Of a stretch of 64,000 nt of DNA, positions 26,726 through 35,510 are shown piece after piece. This DNA comes from Gemmatimonadota bacterium (GTDB taxonomy: Bacteria > Latescibacterota > UBA2968 > UBA8231): the NCBI GenBank assembly GCA_028875335.1, contig JAPPEF010000314.1:19189-83188 (forward strand), written 5' to 3'. Within the stretch, counting starts at the first letter, position 1, and each line of letters opens with the position of its first letter. Both the position numbers and the translations under genes were made by a program. Under the pieces are notes generated by a model. That model worked only from the letters and a program-made list of their open reading frames with translations, was not told the DNA's origin and ran no database searches.

Positions 26726-28573
26726 TCACCTAGCGCTGCGCAGCAGGAACACGCGATCGGTGTTGAAGTAGTCGCCGACCCGCTTGTCGCGGTACGCACC
26801 ACCGGCGATCAGTAGGCGGCCGTTGACAACAGCAGCAGCAGCCCAGCTAACCGGCGAGGGCAAGTCGGGACCGCGACGCCACTCGCCGGTATCCGGCGCG
26901 TAGGCAAAGCTCGCCGTCTGGCCGCTTTTGGCCCCTCGTCCTCCCATGACCCAGACGCTGCCGTTGAAAGCCGTGCACAGAGGAGCGCCGGGAGGCCGCG
27001 ACGGATGCTCAATCTGCCCCCAACTATCCTGCTCGGGATCATAGACGAACAGACCTGGGCACTGAGACGAGGGCCCCGCGGCAATGTAGATCTTGCCATT
27101 CAGAACGCAGCCGCTGGCCTGCATCACTGGGCCGGGCGCGGGCGCGTCAACCCGCCAACTCGTCTCCCCAACTCCGATGCTCAGAACCTCTGTCGTTGGG
27201 CCTTCGTCGTCGGCACCGCCCACGGCGTACAACCGGCCATTGACCGTGAGAGCCACCACTTGACCTGCTTTGCGCGGTAGCGGCGGACCGAGGCGATAAC
27301 TCCGCGTACTAGGATCAAAAATTTCGACGGTCTCCGTCGCTCGCGTCCCTCTGCCCGCGCGGAAGAGGCCCCCCAAGAGCCAAAGCTCGTCGTCGAGAGC
27401 GGCGATGCCGGAGTAAGCCTTGCCCGGCTCCAGCATAGGCGGCTCCACGCGCCACGTACCCGAGGGGATGTGATAGGACCACACGTGGTCGAGGTTTACC
27501 CACTCCGCCGCGGGCCAGCCGAAGAAGGTCTTGCCTCCGGCGGTGTACAGACGGTCGCCGATGCGAGCAAAAATGTGGTCGTGGTTGCCCGCTGGCATCC
27601 TCGGCTGCTCGTCCCAGTGTTCGTGCCAAGCTTGCTCAAGGTCGGCGAGACGCTGGACTTTCCCCGCCCTCAACACCCAAAGACTGCCGGAGCGAGCGTG
27701 CAGCAGCGCCTGCACCGGACCATCCCCGCCCGTCTGAATCGCCCGCCAATCCGGCGGACCATCGGCATCCACAGTCAGCTTGCGCAAGCTGCCATCGGCA
27801 AAGCCGACTACGATCTGATCACCGCCGCGCGCAATCGCGGTAATGCGAGCATCGACGGGGTTGGCAAAGGAGCGATGAGGCCCGGACGAGCGGGGATCGA
27901 CGCGCAGGACGGAGGCCTCCAAGGCCACCCAGACGAAGCCGGCGTCGTCGGTGACAGCACCCTGCCAAGAGCCAGCGAGTTGATTCGCAGGCAGGTCGAG
28001 GCGCTGCCAGCCGTGGGGACGTTGGTCCGTCAGGACGGCGACATCCCGCCGCTGGCCATCGTCAGCAACAGCCCACACATTGCCGAAGGGATCGTCGCAT
28101 ACCGGCGTAATCTCCCAGCCGGACGGGGAGACAGGCGCGGCCTCGAACATGGCGTCACCCCGACGCACGGCACCGCACCCGGCGCACCAAACATCGCCCC
28201 AGCGCGTCGCCAGCAACGGTCCCGGCGATCCTTGGAGCAGGAAGGAAGGCGTCCGAGAAACCGGCTCGCCCCCCTGGCGCGGGAAGCGCAAGACCTCGTC
28301 GTCGCGGGCCATCCACACATCCCCGTCAGGGGCAATCTGCAGGCCCTCGACGCGCCCCTCAGCGACAACCTCCCAAGTGTCGGCGTCATCAGGGGCGTTG
28401 CGGGCGACAATCCCTTCGGAGCCAAGGACGGCAACATATATTCGTCCGTCGCGATCTTCGAGGAGAAGGCCCGGCCCGGCGGGCAAGGTGTCGGCCGCGG
28501 CAAGTCCAGCGGAAATGACCATGAGGCAACCTATTCGATAGAGGGATCGGAGGGAGATGAAATCAAGTAGCAT
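26726..28573 (-). CDS. Secreted Kelch/propeller-repeat protein
   Basis: A 615-residue exported protein. The N-terminal signal (SLYRIGCLMVISAGLAAA) is followed by blades resembling two-component-regulator propellers (LLLEDRDGRIYVA, IAPDGDVWMARDDEVLR), then from about residue 330 five or six Kelch blades with GG...W and Y..........W.....P spacing. I use the ATG at 28573; a TTG at 28582 is also in frame, and ribosome sites are weak for both. No enzyme residues are evident. It converges with threonine aldolase with four bases between stops. Confidence 0.75.
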   Translation of the reverse strand: MLLDFISLRSLYRIGCLMVISAGLAAADTLPAGPGLLLEDRDGRIYVAVLGSEGIVARNAPDDADTWEVVAEGRVEGLQIAPDGDVWMARDDEVLRFPRQGGEPVSRTPSFLLQGSPGPLLATRWGDVWCAGCGAVRRGDAMFEAAPVSPSGWEITPVCDDPFGNVWAVADDGQRRDVAVLTDQRPHGWQRLDLPANQLAGSWQGAVTDDAGFVWVALEASVLRVDPRSSGPHRSFANPVDARITAIARGGDQIVVGFADGSLRKLTVDADGPPDWRAIQTGGDGPVQALLHARSGSLWVLRAGKVQRLADLEQAWHEHWDEQPRMPAGNHDHIFARIGDRLYTAGGKTFFGWPAAEWVNLDHVWSYHIPSGTWRVEPPMLEPGKAYSGIAALDDELWLLGGLFRAGRGTRATETVEIFDPSTRSYRLGPPLPRKAGQVVALTVNGRLYAVGGADDEGPTTEVLSIGVGETSWRVDAPAPGPVMQASGCVLNGKIYIAAGPSSQCPGLFVYDPEQDSWGQIEHPSRPPGAPLCTAFNGSVWVMGGRGAKSGQTASFAYAPDTGEWRRGPDLPSPVSWAAAAVVNGRLLIAGGAYRDKRVGDYFNTDRVFLLRSAR

Positions 28574-28774
28574 CGCGTCCAACTTTCATCGTTTGCAGGG
28601 TATGCCTTCTGTCGTTTCAATACTTGAGAGGTTGCAATAATAGATACCTGCCCAGAGGCGGTCAATCTCGACGATAATTGCACAAGATGGGCTTTTTCGT
28701 TCTATTGACCTCGTGGGTCCCATTCGACATTCAATTTCGATAACTTCGCACTGATACCACATGGCAAGGCCCTT

Positions 28775-29962
28775 ATGACCAGACCCCTGACCAATCAACA
28801 AATCGCCGATTACCGCGCAAACGGCTACCTCATCATCCGCGATGTCGTCTCCTCGCAGGAGACTTCCCAACTGCGAAGCATCGTCCAGCGGATGGCCCGC
28901 GCAGGAGCGTACCCATCCTCTCTGAAATACCCCGCACCCGGCAAGTACACCATCAGCGGCAACCGGATCGCCGAACCCGGATTGTCCCCCATTGCCGAGC
29001 ACCCTGCGGTCGTCGATGCGGTCGAAGCCATACTTGGGCAACCCGCTCATCTGACCGCGTACGTCGCCTATCTGCGCTCCCCAGGCGACAAAGGCGGCGG
29101 CGCTCACTGCGACTACAAGCGCTGGCGTCCCGTGGGTTCTTCCATGCGTTGGCTCTTCGCCATCATCCCACTAAACGACTTCAACCGCGAATACGGCCCA
29201 CTGCTGGTCTCGCCCGGATCGCACAAACTCGCGCAAGTCATCGACCCAGATGCGCACATCTTGGACCTCACGCGCCCCGATCCCGAGCAACTGCCCGACT
29301 TCGTCGATCCCGAGCTAAAAGCCGGCGACCTGCTGCTGATGGACATGCATACTTGGCACAAGGCACCGGGAGGGACCACTTCTGACGACCGCGTTGGGAT
29401 ATTCAACAAGTATTGTGCCGTCAACGCACCGCCCGCCGCCGGCTACTATCCATACGACCGCACCGCCTACGATGCGTTGAGCGACGCTGGCAAGCGGCTA
29501 ATACCCCTCCACTTCGACCAACCGATCACCGACACCCGCCTGCTCATCGAATCGACATCCTATTCAGAGTCTCGTTATCTCCTCACCAGCACTGACGGGA
29601 ATGGGAATTGGAAACTGCCCGGCGGTGCAGGTTGGGAAGAAGAAAAGGTGGGCTGGGACATCGGCGCTCGAATCGGCTCCTTGCAGTCGCTCGTCAAGAA
29701 TCAGTTAAACGTCGATATCCCTTGGGCATCCTACATCGAAGATGTCGTAACCGATGGCGGAGTCTCCCGCGTCTACGGGTATGCAGACGCCGAAGTGGAT
29801 CGCGGATCACTCGGCGATAGAAACTGGTTCACGCAAGACCAGTTTCTGAACATGTTCGGCGAGTCGCACGCCATCTGCCGCGCTGTCTCGACTTGGCACA
29901 GAGAGGATCTAATTCGGGGCAGGGGCAAGGCGGTCAGCCAGAGCCGACAGCAGTTCGAGTAG
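28775..29962 (+). CDS. PhyH-family dioxygenase (HxD) with extra C-terminal domain
   Basis: A 395-residue protein, about 100 longer than its homologues here. Iron ligands are AHCDY (H111, D113) and the distal His in HTWHKAPGG (~195); GPLLVSPGSHK and the co-substrate Arg in DDRVGIF are present. The usual PhyH domain ends near residue 285. The extension (about 290-395) contains SLQSLVKNQLNVDIPW and VSRVYGYADAE; I do not recognise it. The ribosome site is weak (AAGG). It is predicted to hydroxylate an unknown substrate. Confidence 0.82.
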   Translation: MTRPLTNQQIADYRANGYLIIRDVVSSQETSQLRSIVQRMARAGAYPSSLKYPAPGKYTISGNRIAEPGLSPIAEHPAVVDAVEAILGQPAHLTAYVAYLRSPGDKGGGAHCDYKRWRPVGSSMRWLFAIIPLNDFNREYGPLLVSPGSHKLAQVIDPDAHILDLTRPDPEQLPDFVDPELKAGDLLLMDMHTWHKAPGGTTSDDRVGIFNKYCAVNAPPAAGYYPYDRTAYDALSDAGKRLIPLHFDQPITDTRLLIESTSYSESRYLLTSTDGNGNWKLPGGAGWEEEKVGWDIGARIGSLQSLVKNQLNVDIPWASYIEDVVTDGGVSRVYGYADAEVDRGSLGDRNWFTQDQFLNMFGESHAICRAVSTWHREDLIRGRGKAVSQSRQQFE

Positions 29963-29978
29963 GGCACTGCTTAGAAGT

Positions 29979-31316
29979 TCATCGAGGTTCGAGGCGATCG
30001 ATGCGCCCCTCTTGGAAATCCACTTCCAACCAAGGGTCGGCCGTGTCGCGGCGGAACTGGTAGAGTTGCGCGCGCATCTGGGCGGCTACCTCCTGCAAAT
30101 GGGGGTCGGCGATCCGATTGACGCTTTCGGTGGGATCGGCATCCAAGTTGTATAACTCCTCGGGCTCCCGCGTGAGCACGTGGCGAGTGGGACGCTCGCC
30201 CATGGAGGGAATCGCGTCGCGCCGCACCGCCGTCCACGTAGTCGAGCGGAATAGATCCGTGGGCAGCATGGTGGTGAGACCAGCGGCCAAGTTGCGCACG
30301 AATTTGTAGCGCCGTCCACGCAGCACCCGGTAGGGATTGTAATCGACCACCTCGTGAAAGCAGTGCGAAAAGAACGTGTACTCCCAGTCGGGGACGGACG
30401 GATCGGCTAGGCCCGGCAGGAGGGAACGGCCAGGCAAGTCCTCGGGGACGGGTACTCCGCACCAGTCGTGCAAGGTGGGGCGGATATCGGTCCAATTGAT
30501 GAGGGACTGACTACGGGTACCGGGGGCAGAGATGCCCGGTACCCGCAGGATAAAGGGGCAGTGGTGGCCGCTGTCGAAGAAGGAGGCCTTGGCCCCTGGG
30601 AAGGGCATGGCGTGGTCGGTTGTGACGATGACCAAGGTCTCGTCGGCCCGTCCCGATTCCTCCAGTGCGTCGAGCAGACAGCCCACGCCAAAGTCGAAGC
30701 GGGAGACCGCTTGATAGTACTCGGCGAGATCAGCGCGCACGTCGGGTACATCGGGCAAATAAGGCGGCACCACCACGTCGTCGGGGCTGTACTGGGTTTC
30801 CGGCACGTCGGAGTAGGGACGCTCATTGCCAAAACCCCGACCCGTGCGGTGGGGATCGGTAAACCCCACGTGCATGTAGAACGGCTGATCGGGATGAGCG
30901 GCCCAAAAGTCGCGTGCGGCGCGGGCCAATTCGACGCCGTTTCTGGCATTGACTTCAGGCTCAAAGTCGAACGGGTACACGCTAGGCGGTTCTACGTGCT
31001 TTTTGCCGATGCAGGCCGTGGCATAGCCATGCGCCTGCAGACTGGAAAGTGTGGAGGTAATGTGGGGGTGCGTAGAGAAGCCGTTGATGCCGTGGCAGTG
31101 GCCGTACTGGCCGTGGGTGTGGCTGTGATATCCCGTGAGGATACAGGCGCGGCTGACCGCGCACGAAGGGCTAGTGCAGAAGGCTTGTTCAAAGACCGTG
31201 CCCTCGCGGGCAAACGCATCAATGCGCGGCGTGTGGACAACGCTATTGCCGTAGCAATCGGCAATGCGGCTCCAGTCGTCGGCGATGAGGAATAGGACGT
31301 TGCGCTGGGAGGTCAT
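29979..31316 (-). CDS. Sulfatase (type I, alkaline-phosphatase superfamily)
   Basis: A 445-residue protein starting at the ATG at 31316; the longer frame upstream overlaps the DCC gene. It opens NVLFLIADDW with the metal-binding Asp pair, and the FGly motif region reads SPSCAVSRACILTG (C52, R56). The third position is Val where Pro or Ala is usual. GKKHVEPP, VTTDHAMPFPGAK and a C-terminal YNLDADPTES follow. There is no signal peptide, so it is probably cytoplasmic. It removes sulfate from an organic sulfate ester, likely a sugar. It needs formylglycine conversion of C52 for activity. It lies seven bases after the DCC gene. Confidence 0.87.
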   Translation of the reverse strand: MTSQRNVLFLIADDWSRIADCYGNSVVHTPRIDAFAREGTVFEQAFCTSPSCAVSRACILTGYHSHTHGQYGHCHGINGFSTHPHITSTLSSLQAHGYATACIGKKHVEPPSVYPFDFEPEVNARNGVELARAARDFWAAHPDQPFYMHVGFTDPHRTGRGFGNERPYSDVPETQYSPDDVVVPPYLPDVPDVRADLAEYYQAVSRFDFGVGCLLDALEESGRADETLVIVTTDHAMPFPGAKASFFDSGHHCPFILRVPGISAPGTRSQSLINWTDIRPTLHDWCGVPVPEDLPGRSLLPGLADPSVPDWEYTFFSHCFHEVVDYNPYRVLRGRRYKFVRNLAAGLTTMLPTDLFRSTTWTAVRRDAIPSMGERPTRHVLTREPEELYNLDADPTESVNRIADPHLQEVAAQMRAQLYQFRRDTADPWLEVDFQEGRIDRLEPR

Positions 31317-31323
31317 AGGGCAA

Positions 31324-31752
31324 TCAGACAGAAGCCGATTCAGAGGTGCCCTTGTGCCGCTCGCCGTACGGAATTTCGCACGCCTCATCGGCGCATTCGA
31401 CCCGGCCAAACCGATGCCGATTGCGCGCGACGAGATCGTAGCCAGCGCGAAAGAGCTGCTTCAGCCCCGGAATGCGGTACACCCCGGTGAACAGATTCCA
31501 AGGAGGAAGCCGGCGATAAATCTGGTACACAGCATCCGCCCCAACATCAATCTGCCCGCCAGCGTGAATGAGGCGCAGGCCGGTGTTAAAATCAGACCTG
31601 GACAAGATGGGAAACCGCTCTTCAATGCCGGTCGTTTGGCGCGGCAGGTACTCGAAGCGGCCATTGCGGTCAAAGCGGCGAATGCGGCCGACACTCCACA
31701 GGCAGAAGCGGCATTCGCCATCGTACACGATTACGGGACGGGTTTCGTTCAT
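31324..31752 (-). CDS. DCC-family (DUF393) thiol-disulfide oxidoreductase-like protein
   Basis: A 142-residue protein with the family signature VIVYDGECRFC at residues 7-17, which contains the CxxC pair. RRFDRNGRFEYLP and a conserved YRRLPPWNLF..YRIPG segment follow, as in the family. Such small proteins are predicted redox proteins, often found with HTTM proteins, one of which is coded at 6870. It is seven bases upstream of the sulfatase gene and probably co-transcribed with it. The start ATG at 31752 has a weak AGGGA site. Confidence 0.85.
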   Translation of the reverse strand: MNETRPVIVYDGECRFCLWSVGRIRRFDRNGRFEYLPRQTTGIEERFPILSRSDFNTGLRLIHAGGQIDVGADAVYQIYRRLPPWNLFTGVYRIPGLKQLFRAGYDLVARNRHRFGRVECADEACEIPYGERHKGTSESASV

Positions 31753-31784
31753 ATTTTTAAGGTTCCCTTTGTATCTGTGGCTTG

Positions 31785-32060
31785 AATGCCACGGCGGCCT
31801 TGGTCGGGGTATCCAAAGAGGCGGTTGGCCGCCTGCTGCGCGTGAGCGGACCGGTCAGCTATCAGTTGTTCGGATACCCCAAGGCTTGGTCTACGCCCAG
31901 ATTGTCAAGCATTGGCACGGAGGACGGGTCCAACGGGTCGAGATCCGCCCCCGCTTTGGTAAGGGCCGCTTGGCTCAGGTCGTGGCGTGCTTGGGCTGGA
32001 CGAAAGCCAATACCAGGGCCATTTTCAACAGAGCAACTCGAGAACTAAAAAATATTTTTT
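31785..32060 (+). pseudogene. Possible remnant of an IS1-like transposase gene
   Basis: Two fragments in different frames suggest one decayed gene. The first reads NATAALVGVSKEAVGRLLRVSG, cut here to its helix-turn-helix-like centre GVSKEAVGRLL, like the N-terminal domain of IS1-family transposases. The second, after a frame change near 31870, contains YAQIVKHWHGGRVQRVE and WTKANTRAIFNRATREL, resembling the C-terminal end (INT..ER..LT.R). The catalytic centre between them is missing, so it would be inactive. This occupies most of the 31753-32254 gap; apart from it and the terminator at 32081 I see nothing there. Confidence 0.35.
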
Positions 32061-32080
32061 TGACGAAGGCTGTTTTAAAG

Positions 32081-32120
32081 AAAAACCCCCGTGCCGGGAA
32101 GATTTGGCACGGGGGTTTTT
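32081..32120. terminator. Strong bidirectional terminator
   Basis: A 15-base perfect stem (AAAAACCCCCGTGCC/GGCACGGGGGTTTTT) with a 10-base loop. It can act on both strands. On the minus strand it follows the tRNA-Lys gene by about 135 bases; on the plus strand it follows the transposase-like remnant. Confidence 0.85.
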
Positions 32121-32254
32121 CGGGTCTCTCAGATTTCAAGATAGCCCACGACCGGATGGCAACAACGACTTGAACAGTGTTAGCTGGTGAGATAGTGGTG
32201 ACATAGCCTTTTCGCCGTTGTAGTATATTTGCCGTAAGTCCTTGTTTTTTTTAA

Positions 32255-32330
<76 letters not shown>

Positions 32331-32361
32331 AGAGAAAATATCTGCACGAGGGGGCTGGTCG

Positions 32362-33174
32362 TCAATGCCGCGCCAGGTCTGGAAAGAGTTCGTCGTGGAC
32401 TTCGGCGCATTGGCGCAAGTGCACCATGCGCTCTGGGCTGGCGGTATCGAGCATGGTGGGATAGAACATGCCGCCGCCGGTTACTACTTGGTAGCCGCCG
32501 GGAGAATGCCGGCTGAGATAGTCCCTGAGAGTGGCTAGGTCGGCGTCGTTGGTGCAGGGGCGGGTGAGGTTCATGGTAAACATGCGCCGCCGCTGGTCGC
32601 CGCCGAAGGAGGCGTGATAGAGGTCGTGGTTGAAGATGACGAGGTCGCCGGGGGTCGTCTCGAGCGCGAGGTTGCTGGGAAAGTCGCGCGGCTCGATGCC
32701 GAACAGCTCCACGGAGTTGTTGAGGTCAATGCCCTCGGCGCGGACGAAGTGGTTGGGGTGGTGGCTACCGGGAATTATGCGCAGACAGCCGGTGTCGCGG
32801 GTAAGGTCGTCTAAGTAGAAGGCGATTTTGACCGAGAAAAGCTGGCCCCAATTGCCATCGGGGTGCCAGCCGGTATCGCCGCTGTAGTAGTTGCCGTCGC
32901 CGCTGGCGTAGTTGAAGTTTTCGCCGAGGACGCCGTTGCAGATCCCGACGATGCGCTCGTCATCTACGAGGGTACACAGCCGCTCGCGGTGCTCGATGGG
33001 GCCGCCGAACATGGTGCGCTTGCTGCCGTCGTGTTGCGCGCCGTTGCCGCAGGCTTGGATGGAGAGTTCAAACTCCTCGGTGATCCAGGCGATCTCGTCG
33101 GGGGCAAAAAGCTGTGGGAAGTAGAGATAGCCGAAGCTCTTGAAGAAGCGAATTTGCGCGGGCGAAAGTTCCAT
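32362..33174 (-). CDS. PhyH-family Fe(II)/2OG dioxygenase (canonical HxD)
   Basis: A 270-residue protein starting at the ATG at 33174, with GGAG ten bases upstream; the open frame further upstream runs over the next gene and is discarded. The motifs are GYLYFPQLFAPDE near the start, TGWHPDGNWG with both iron ligands (H104, D106), CLRIIPGSHH, the distal His in HDLYHASFGG and the Arg in QRRRMFTM. It is predicted to hydroxylate an unknown metabolite. The tRNA-Lys gene lies 31 bases downstream on the same strand. Confidence 0.87.
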   Translation of the reverse strand: MELSPAQIRFFKSFGYLYFPQLFAPDEIAWITEEFELSIQACGNGAQHDGSKRTMFGGPIEHRERLCTLVDDERIVGICNGVLGENFNYASGDGNYYSGDTGWHPDGNWGQLFSVKIAFYLDDLTRDTGCLRIIPGSHHPNHFVRAEGIDLNNSVELFGIEPRDFPSNLALETTPGDLVIFNHDLYHASFGGDQRRRMFTMNLTRPCTNDADLATLRDYLSRHSPGGYQVVTGGGMFYPTMLDTASPERMVHLRQCAEVHDELFPDLARH

Positions 33175-33227
33175 GCGGGATCGTCTCCGAGTTAGAGGCA
33201 CCACGGAAAATACCGCTTCTGCGCAGG

Positions 33228-33476
33228 TCAGCCAAGAGATTCGACGGAAGCGATCTCCATGGTGCGTAGGTACTCGCAGAGGGCGCGACCGTCTAAAGGC
33301 AGGTCGAGCACGTCGGAAAAGGGCCACATGTCCCCTGAGAGGAAGTCGATAGCCGTCTGCCGCTCTTGGTTGCAATCTGTAGTCTGCACGTCTTTGACGG
33401 CTTGGATGATGACTGCGGCAGCGAGCCGCCGGTGGCCGTCAAACCGGGCGCGATAGGTCGTCTTTTTTGTCTTCAT
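33228..33476 (-). CDS. Small conserved-type protein of unknown function
   Basis: An 82-residue protein with a basic N-terminus and the pattern AAAVIIQAVKDVQ....A.DFLSGD......L.LPLDGRAL.EYL. This pattern recalls short proteins often carried by mobile elements and phages in Proteobacteria, which I cannot name. It is not obviously a shadow, as it lies alone between two minus-strand genes. The ribosome site is weak (AAGCAG). Function unknown. Confidence 0.5.
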   Translation of the reverse strand: MKTKKTTYRARFDGHRRLAAAVIIQAVKDVQTTDCNQERQTAIDFLSGDMWPFSDVLDLPLDGRALCEYLRTMEIASVESLG

Positions 33477-33536
33477 CTGTTTTCTGCTTCAGCTTTCAGC
33501 TAGAATAGTATATAACGCCCGAAGTGCCACTGAGTT

Positions 33537-34793
33537 TCACAGGTATAGCCCAATCACGCAGCCGGTCGCCATGGTCGCGAGCGTACCGCCCACCAGCGAG
33601 CGCAGCCCCAAGCGCGCCAAGTCGCCGCGCCGCTCGGGCGCGATGCCGCCGATGCCGCCGATCATAATGGCCACGGAGCCGAAGTTGGCAAAGCCGCAGA
33701 GGGCGTACGTGGCGATGATGAACGAGCGCGTGCTCAAAGCGGCATTGCCTTCCATCTGCTGAGCGAGCGCTAGGTACGCGACGAATTCGTTGAGAATGGT
33801 CTTCAAGCCCATGAGTTCGCCGACGAGCCGCGCTTCTGCCCAAGGTATGCCCATCAACCACGTCAGGGGGTGGAAGAGGACGCCCGCTATGGTTTGCAAG
33901 CTCCAGCCACTTGGGGTGCCGTTGAACAGGGCGTCGAGATAGCTCAGGCCATAGTTGACCAAGGCGACTAAGCCGAGAAAGGCGATGAGCATGGCGAGGA
34001 CATTCAGCACCAAGTGCATGCCTTCGGCCGCGCCGCGGGCAGCCGCATCGAGGCCATTGAGGGTGTCCCTCGGCGGCAGCTCTACCGTCTCTTGGGCTGT
34101 TTCCGCTTGTGCCGTTTCCGGGATCATGAGCTTGGATACGGCAATGGCGGCCGGAGCGCTGATCAGCGAAGCCACGAAGAGATGACCGGCAATATCCGGG
34201 TGAATCGCCCCGAGCATGGTCGCGTAGATGGTCATCACGGTGCCGGCGATGGTGGCCATGCCGCCGATCATCAGGCACAGCAGTTCGCTTTCGGTGAGGC
34301 GGGCCACATAGGGGCGGATTAGGAGCGGGGCTTCGGTCATGCCGAGAAAAATATTGCCGGTCATGCCGACGCTCTCGGCTGAGCTGATGCCCATGGACTT
34401 CTGCATGAACCGGCTGAGCCGGGCGATGACCCAAGGGAGAAGCCGGTAGTGGTAGAGCACCCGCGAAAGCGAAGCGACAAAGATGAGAATCGCCGCGATT
34501 TCGAGGGCGACCATCGGCCCGTGTTCGCGGGCAAACGACTCGGCGCTGATGCCGCTAAACAGCAGCGACTCATTGGCGGTGAGCGCGGTTTTTTTTAGCA
34601 GGGTCGTCAAGTCGCTGGCGAGGCCAAATACCAGCGAGCGAATGGCTGGTTGCAGCAGGATAGCGGCCAGCAGAAGCTGGAGCACTGTGGCTACGCCGAG
34701 AGTCTTCCAGGGAATGGAGCGGGTGCGGCGACCGATGAGATAGGCGATGGCGAGAAGAACGCAGTAACCTAAGGCACTGTGGACGATTAACAT
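33537..34793 (-). CDS. CNT (NupC-type) concentrative nucleoside transporter
   Basis: A 418-residue membrane protein, normal for the family. It has the CNT core signatures GMTEAPLLIRPY, MIGGMATIAGTV, LIGELMGLK-type motif (here LVGELMGLKTILNEFVAYLAL) and YALCGFANFGSVAIMIGGIGG. It imports nucleosides with sodium or protons. The ATG at 34793 has TAGGA upstream. It may use the nucleosides as carbon source or for salvage; no nucleosidase is next to it. Confidence 0.9.
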   Translation of the reverse strand: MLIVHSALGYCVLLAIAYLIGRRTRSIPWKTLGVATVLQLLLAAILLQPAIRSLVFGLASDLTTLLKKTALTANESLLFSGISAESFAREHGPMVALEIAAILIFVASLSRVLYHYRLLPWVIARLSRFMQKSMGISSAESVGMTGNIFLGMTEAPLLIRPYVARLTESELLCLMIGGMATIAGTVMTIYATMLGAIHPDIAGHLFVASLISAPAAIAVSKLMIPETAQAETAQETVELPPRDTLNGLDAAARGAAEGMHLVLNVLAMLIAFLGLVALVNYGLSYLDALFNGTPSGWSLQTIAGVLFHPLTWLMGIPWAEARLVGELMGLKTILNEFVAYLALAQQMEGNAALSTRSFIIATYALCGFANFGSVAIMIGGIGGIAPERRGDLARLGLRSLVGGTLATMATGCVIGLYL

Positions 34794-34859
34794 AACATCC
34801 TAAAAAATAAAGGGTAAAACCGAAAAAAGTCAACCGCAGCGCGTCCGGTCCGCGCGCCT

Positions 34860-35510
34860 TCAGTCGAGGGCGTTGAGGGCGCGTTGGACGACCGAGTGCA
34901 GGGGGCCGTCGGTCTGGATGCGGACGGCTCCGGCCCAGACGGGGAGATTGCCTAGGGCCTGCGCGAGATGGGCAAAGTAGGAAGCGTCGGCACGGGAGCC
35001 GCGGCTGGCCATGCGGTCGCGCCAAATGTCCAAGGGCGGCGGATCGAGGTGGAGGACGCAGAGAGCGGCTGGGGCGATGTTTGCGGCTAGCCCTTCCCAG
35101 AGAGCGTCCACACCCAATTCGGGGCCAAAGCCGCCGGCGAGGAGGACTTGGCGGGTGCCGACGAGGTTAGCGCAAGCGGAAGAGAGGGCGCTGGCGTATT
35201 CGAGGGGACGAAGCTTTTGCCAGTAGTGCGGCGCACCGTAGGCCGCGTCGGGCGCGTCGCCTCGCAGCGCGGCCGCTTCGAGGATAAAACCAGCGGCCGT
35301 TTGGTCTTTGTCGAGGAGAAAGGTGTTTGGGCAAAGCGCGAGGAGTGCTCGGGCGACGGCGGTTTTGCCGACTCCGGGCGGCCCGCCCAAGACCACGAGG
35401 CGGGAAGACGGGCTGCCGGGACGGGCGGCTTGCAGAAGAGCTGCTATGGTGGGGCCGGGGTCGGGTGCGGAGTCTGCGTAGCCGCCGCCCAAGTGGGCCA
35501 CATCCGTCAC
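34860..35510 (-). CDS. P-loop NTPase/kinase-like protein
   Basis: A 216-residue protein with a Walker A motif GGPPGVGKT and the sequence LLDKDQTAAGF after the first strand, like small-molecule kinases of the AAA/zeta-like P-loop group. A late DIWRDRM..R segment could be a lid. I place the start at a GTG at 35510, which overlaps the SDR stop as GTGA; a longer start at 35576 would overlap it by 70 bases. Coupling to the SDR gene suggests a sugar-related kinase, but the substrate is unknown. Confidence 0.6.
   Translation of the reverse strand: MTDVAHLGGGYADSAPDPGPTIAALLQAARPGSPSSRLVVLGGPPGVGKTAVARALLALCPNTFLLDKDQTAAGFILEAAALRGDAPDAAYGAPHYWQKLRPLEYASALSSACANLVGTRQVLLAGGFGPELGVDALWEGLAANIAPAALCVLHLDPPPLDIWRDRMASRGSRADASYFAHLAQALGNLPVWAGAVRIQTDGPLHSVVQRALNALD

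Noticed and set aside
27470..28570. A 366-codon frame on the plus strand
   Set aside because: It is antisense to the Kelch gene, has no recognisable motif and no ribosome site; the Kelch blades on the minus strand are clear.
30468..31295. A 275-codon plus-strand frame
   Set aside because: It is antisense to the sulfatase, which carries all family motifs.
31568..32173. A 201-codon plus-strand frame
   Set aside because: Its first half is antisense to the DCC gene. Only its 3' part shows the transposase-like pattern, which is reported as a remnant.
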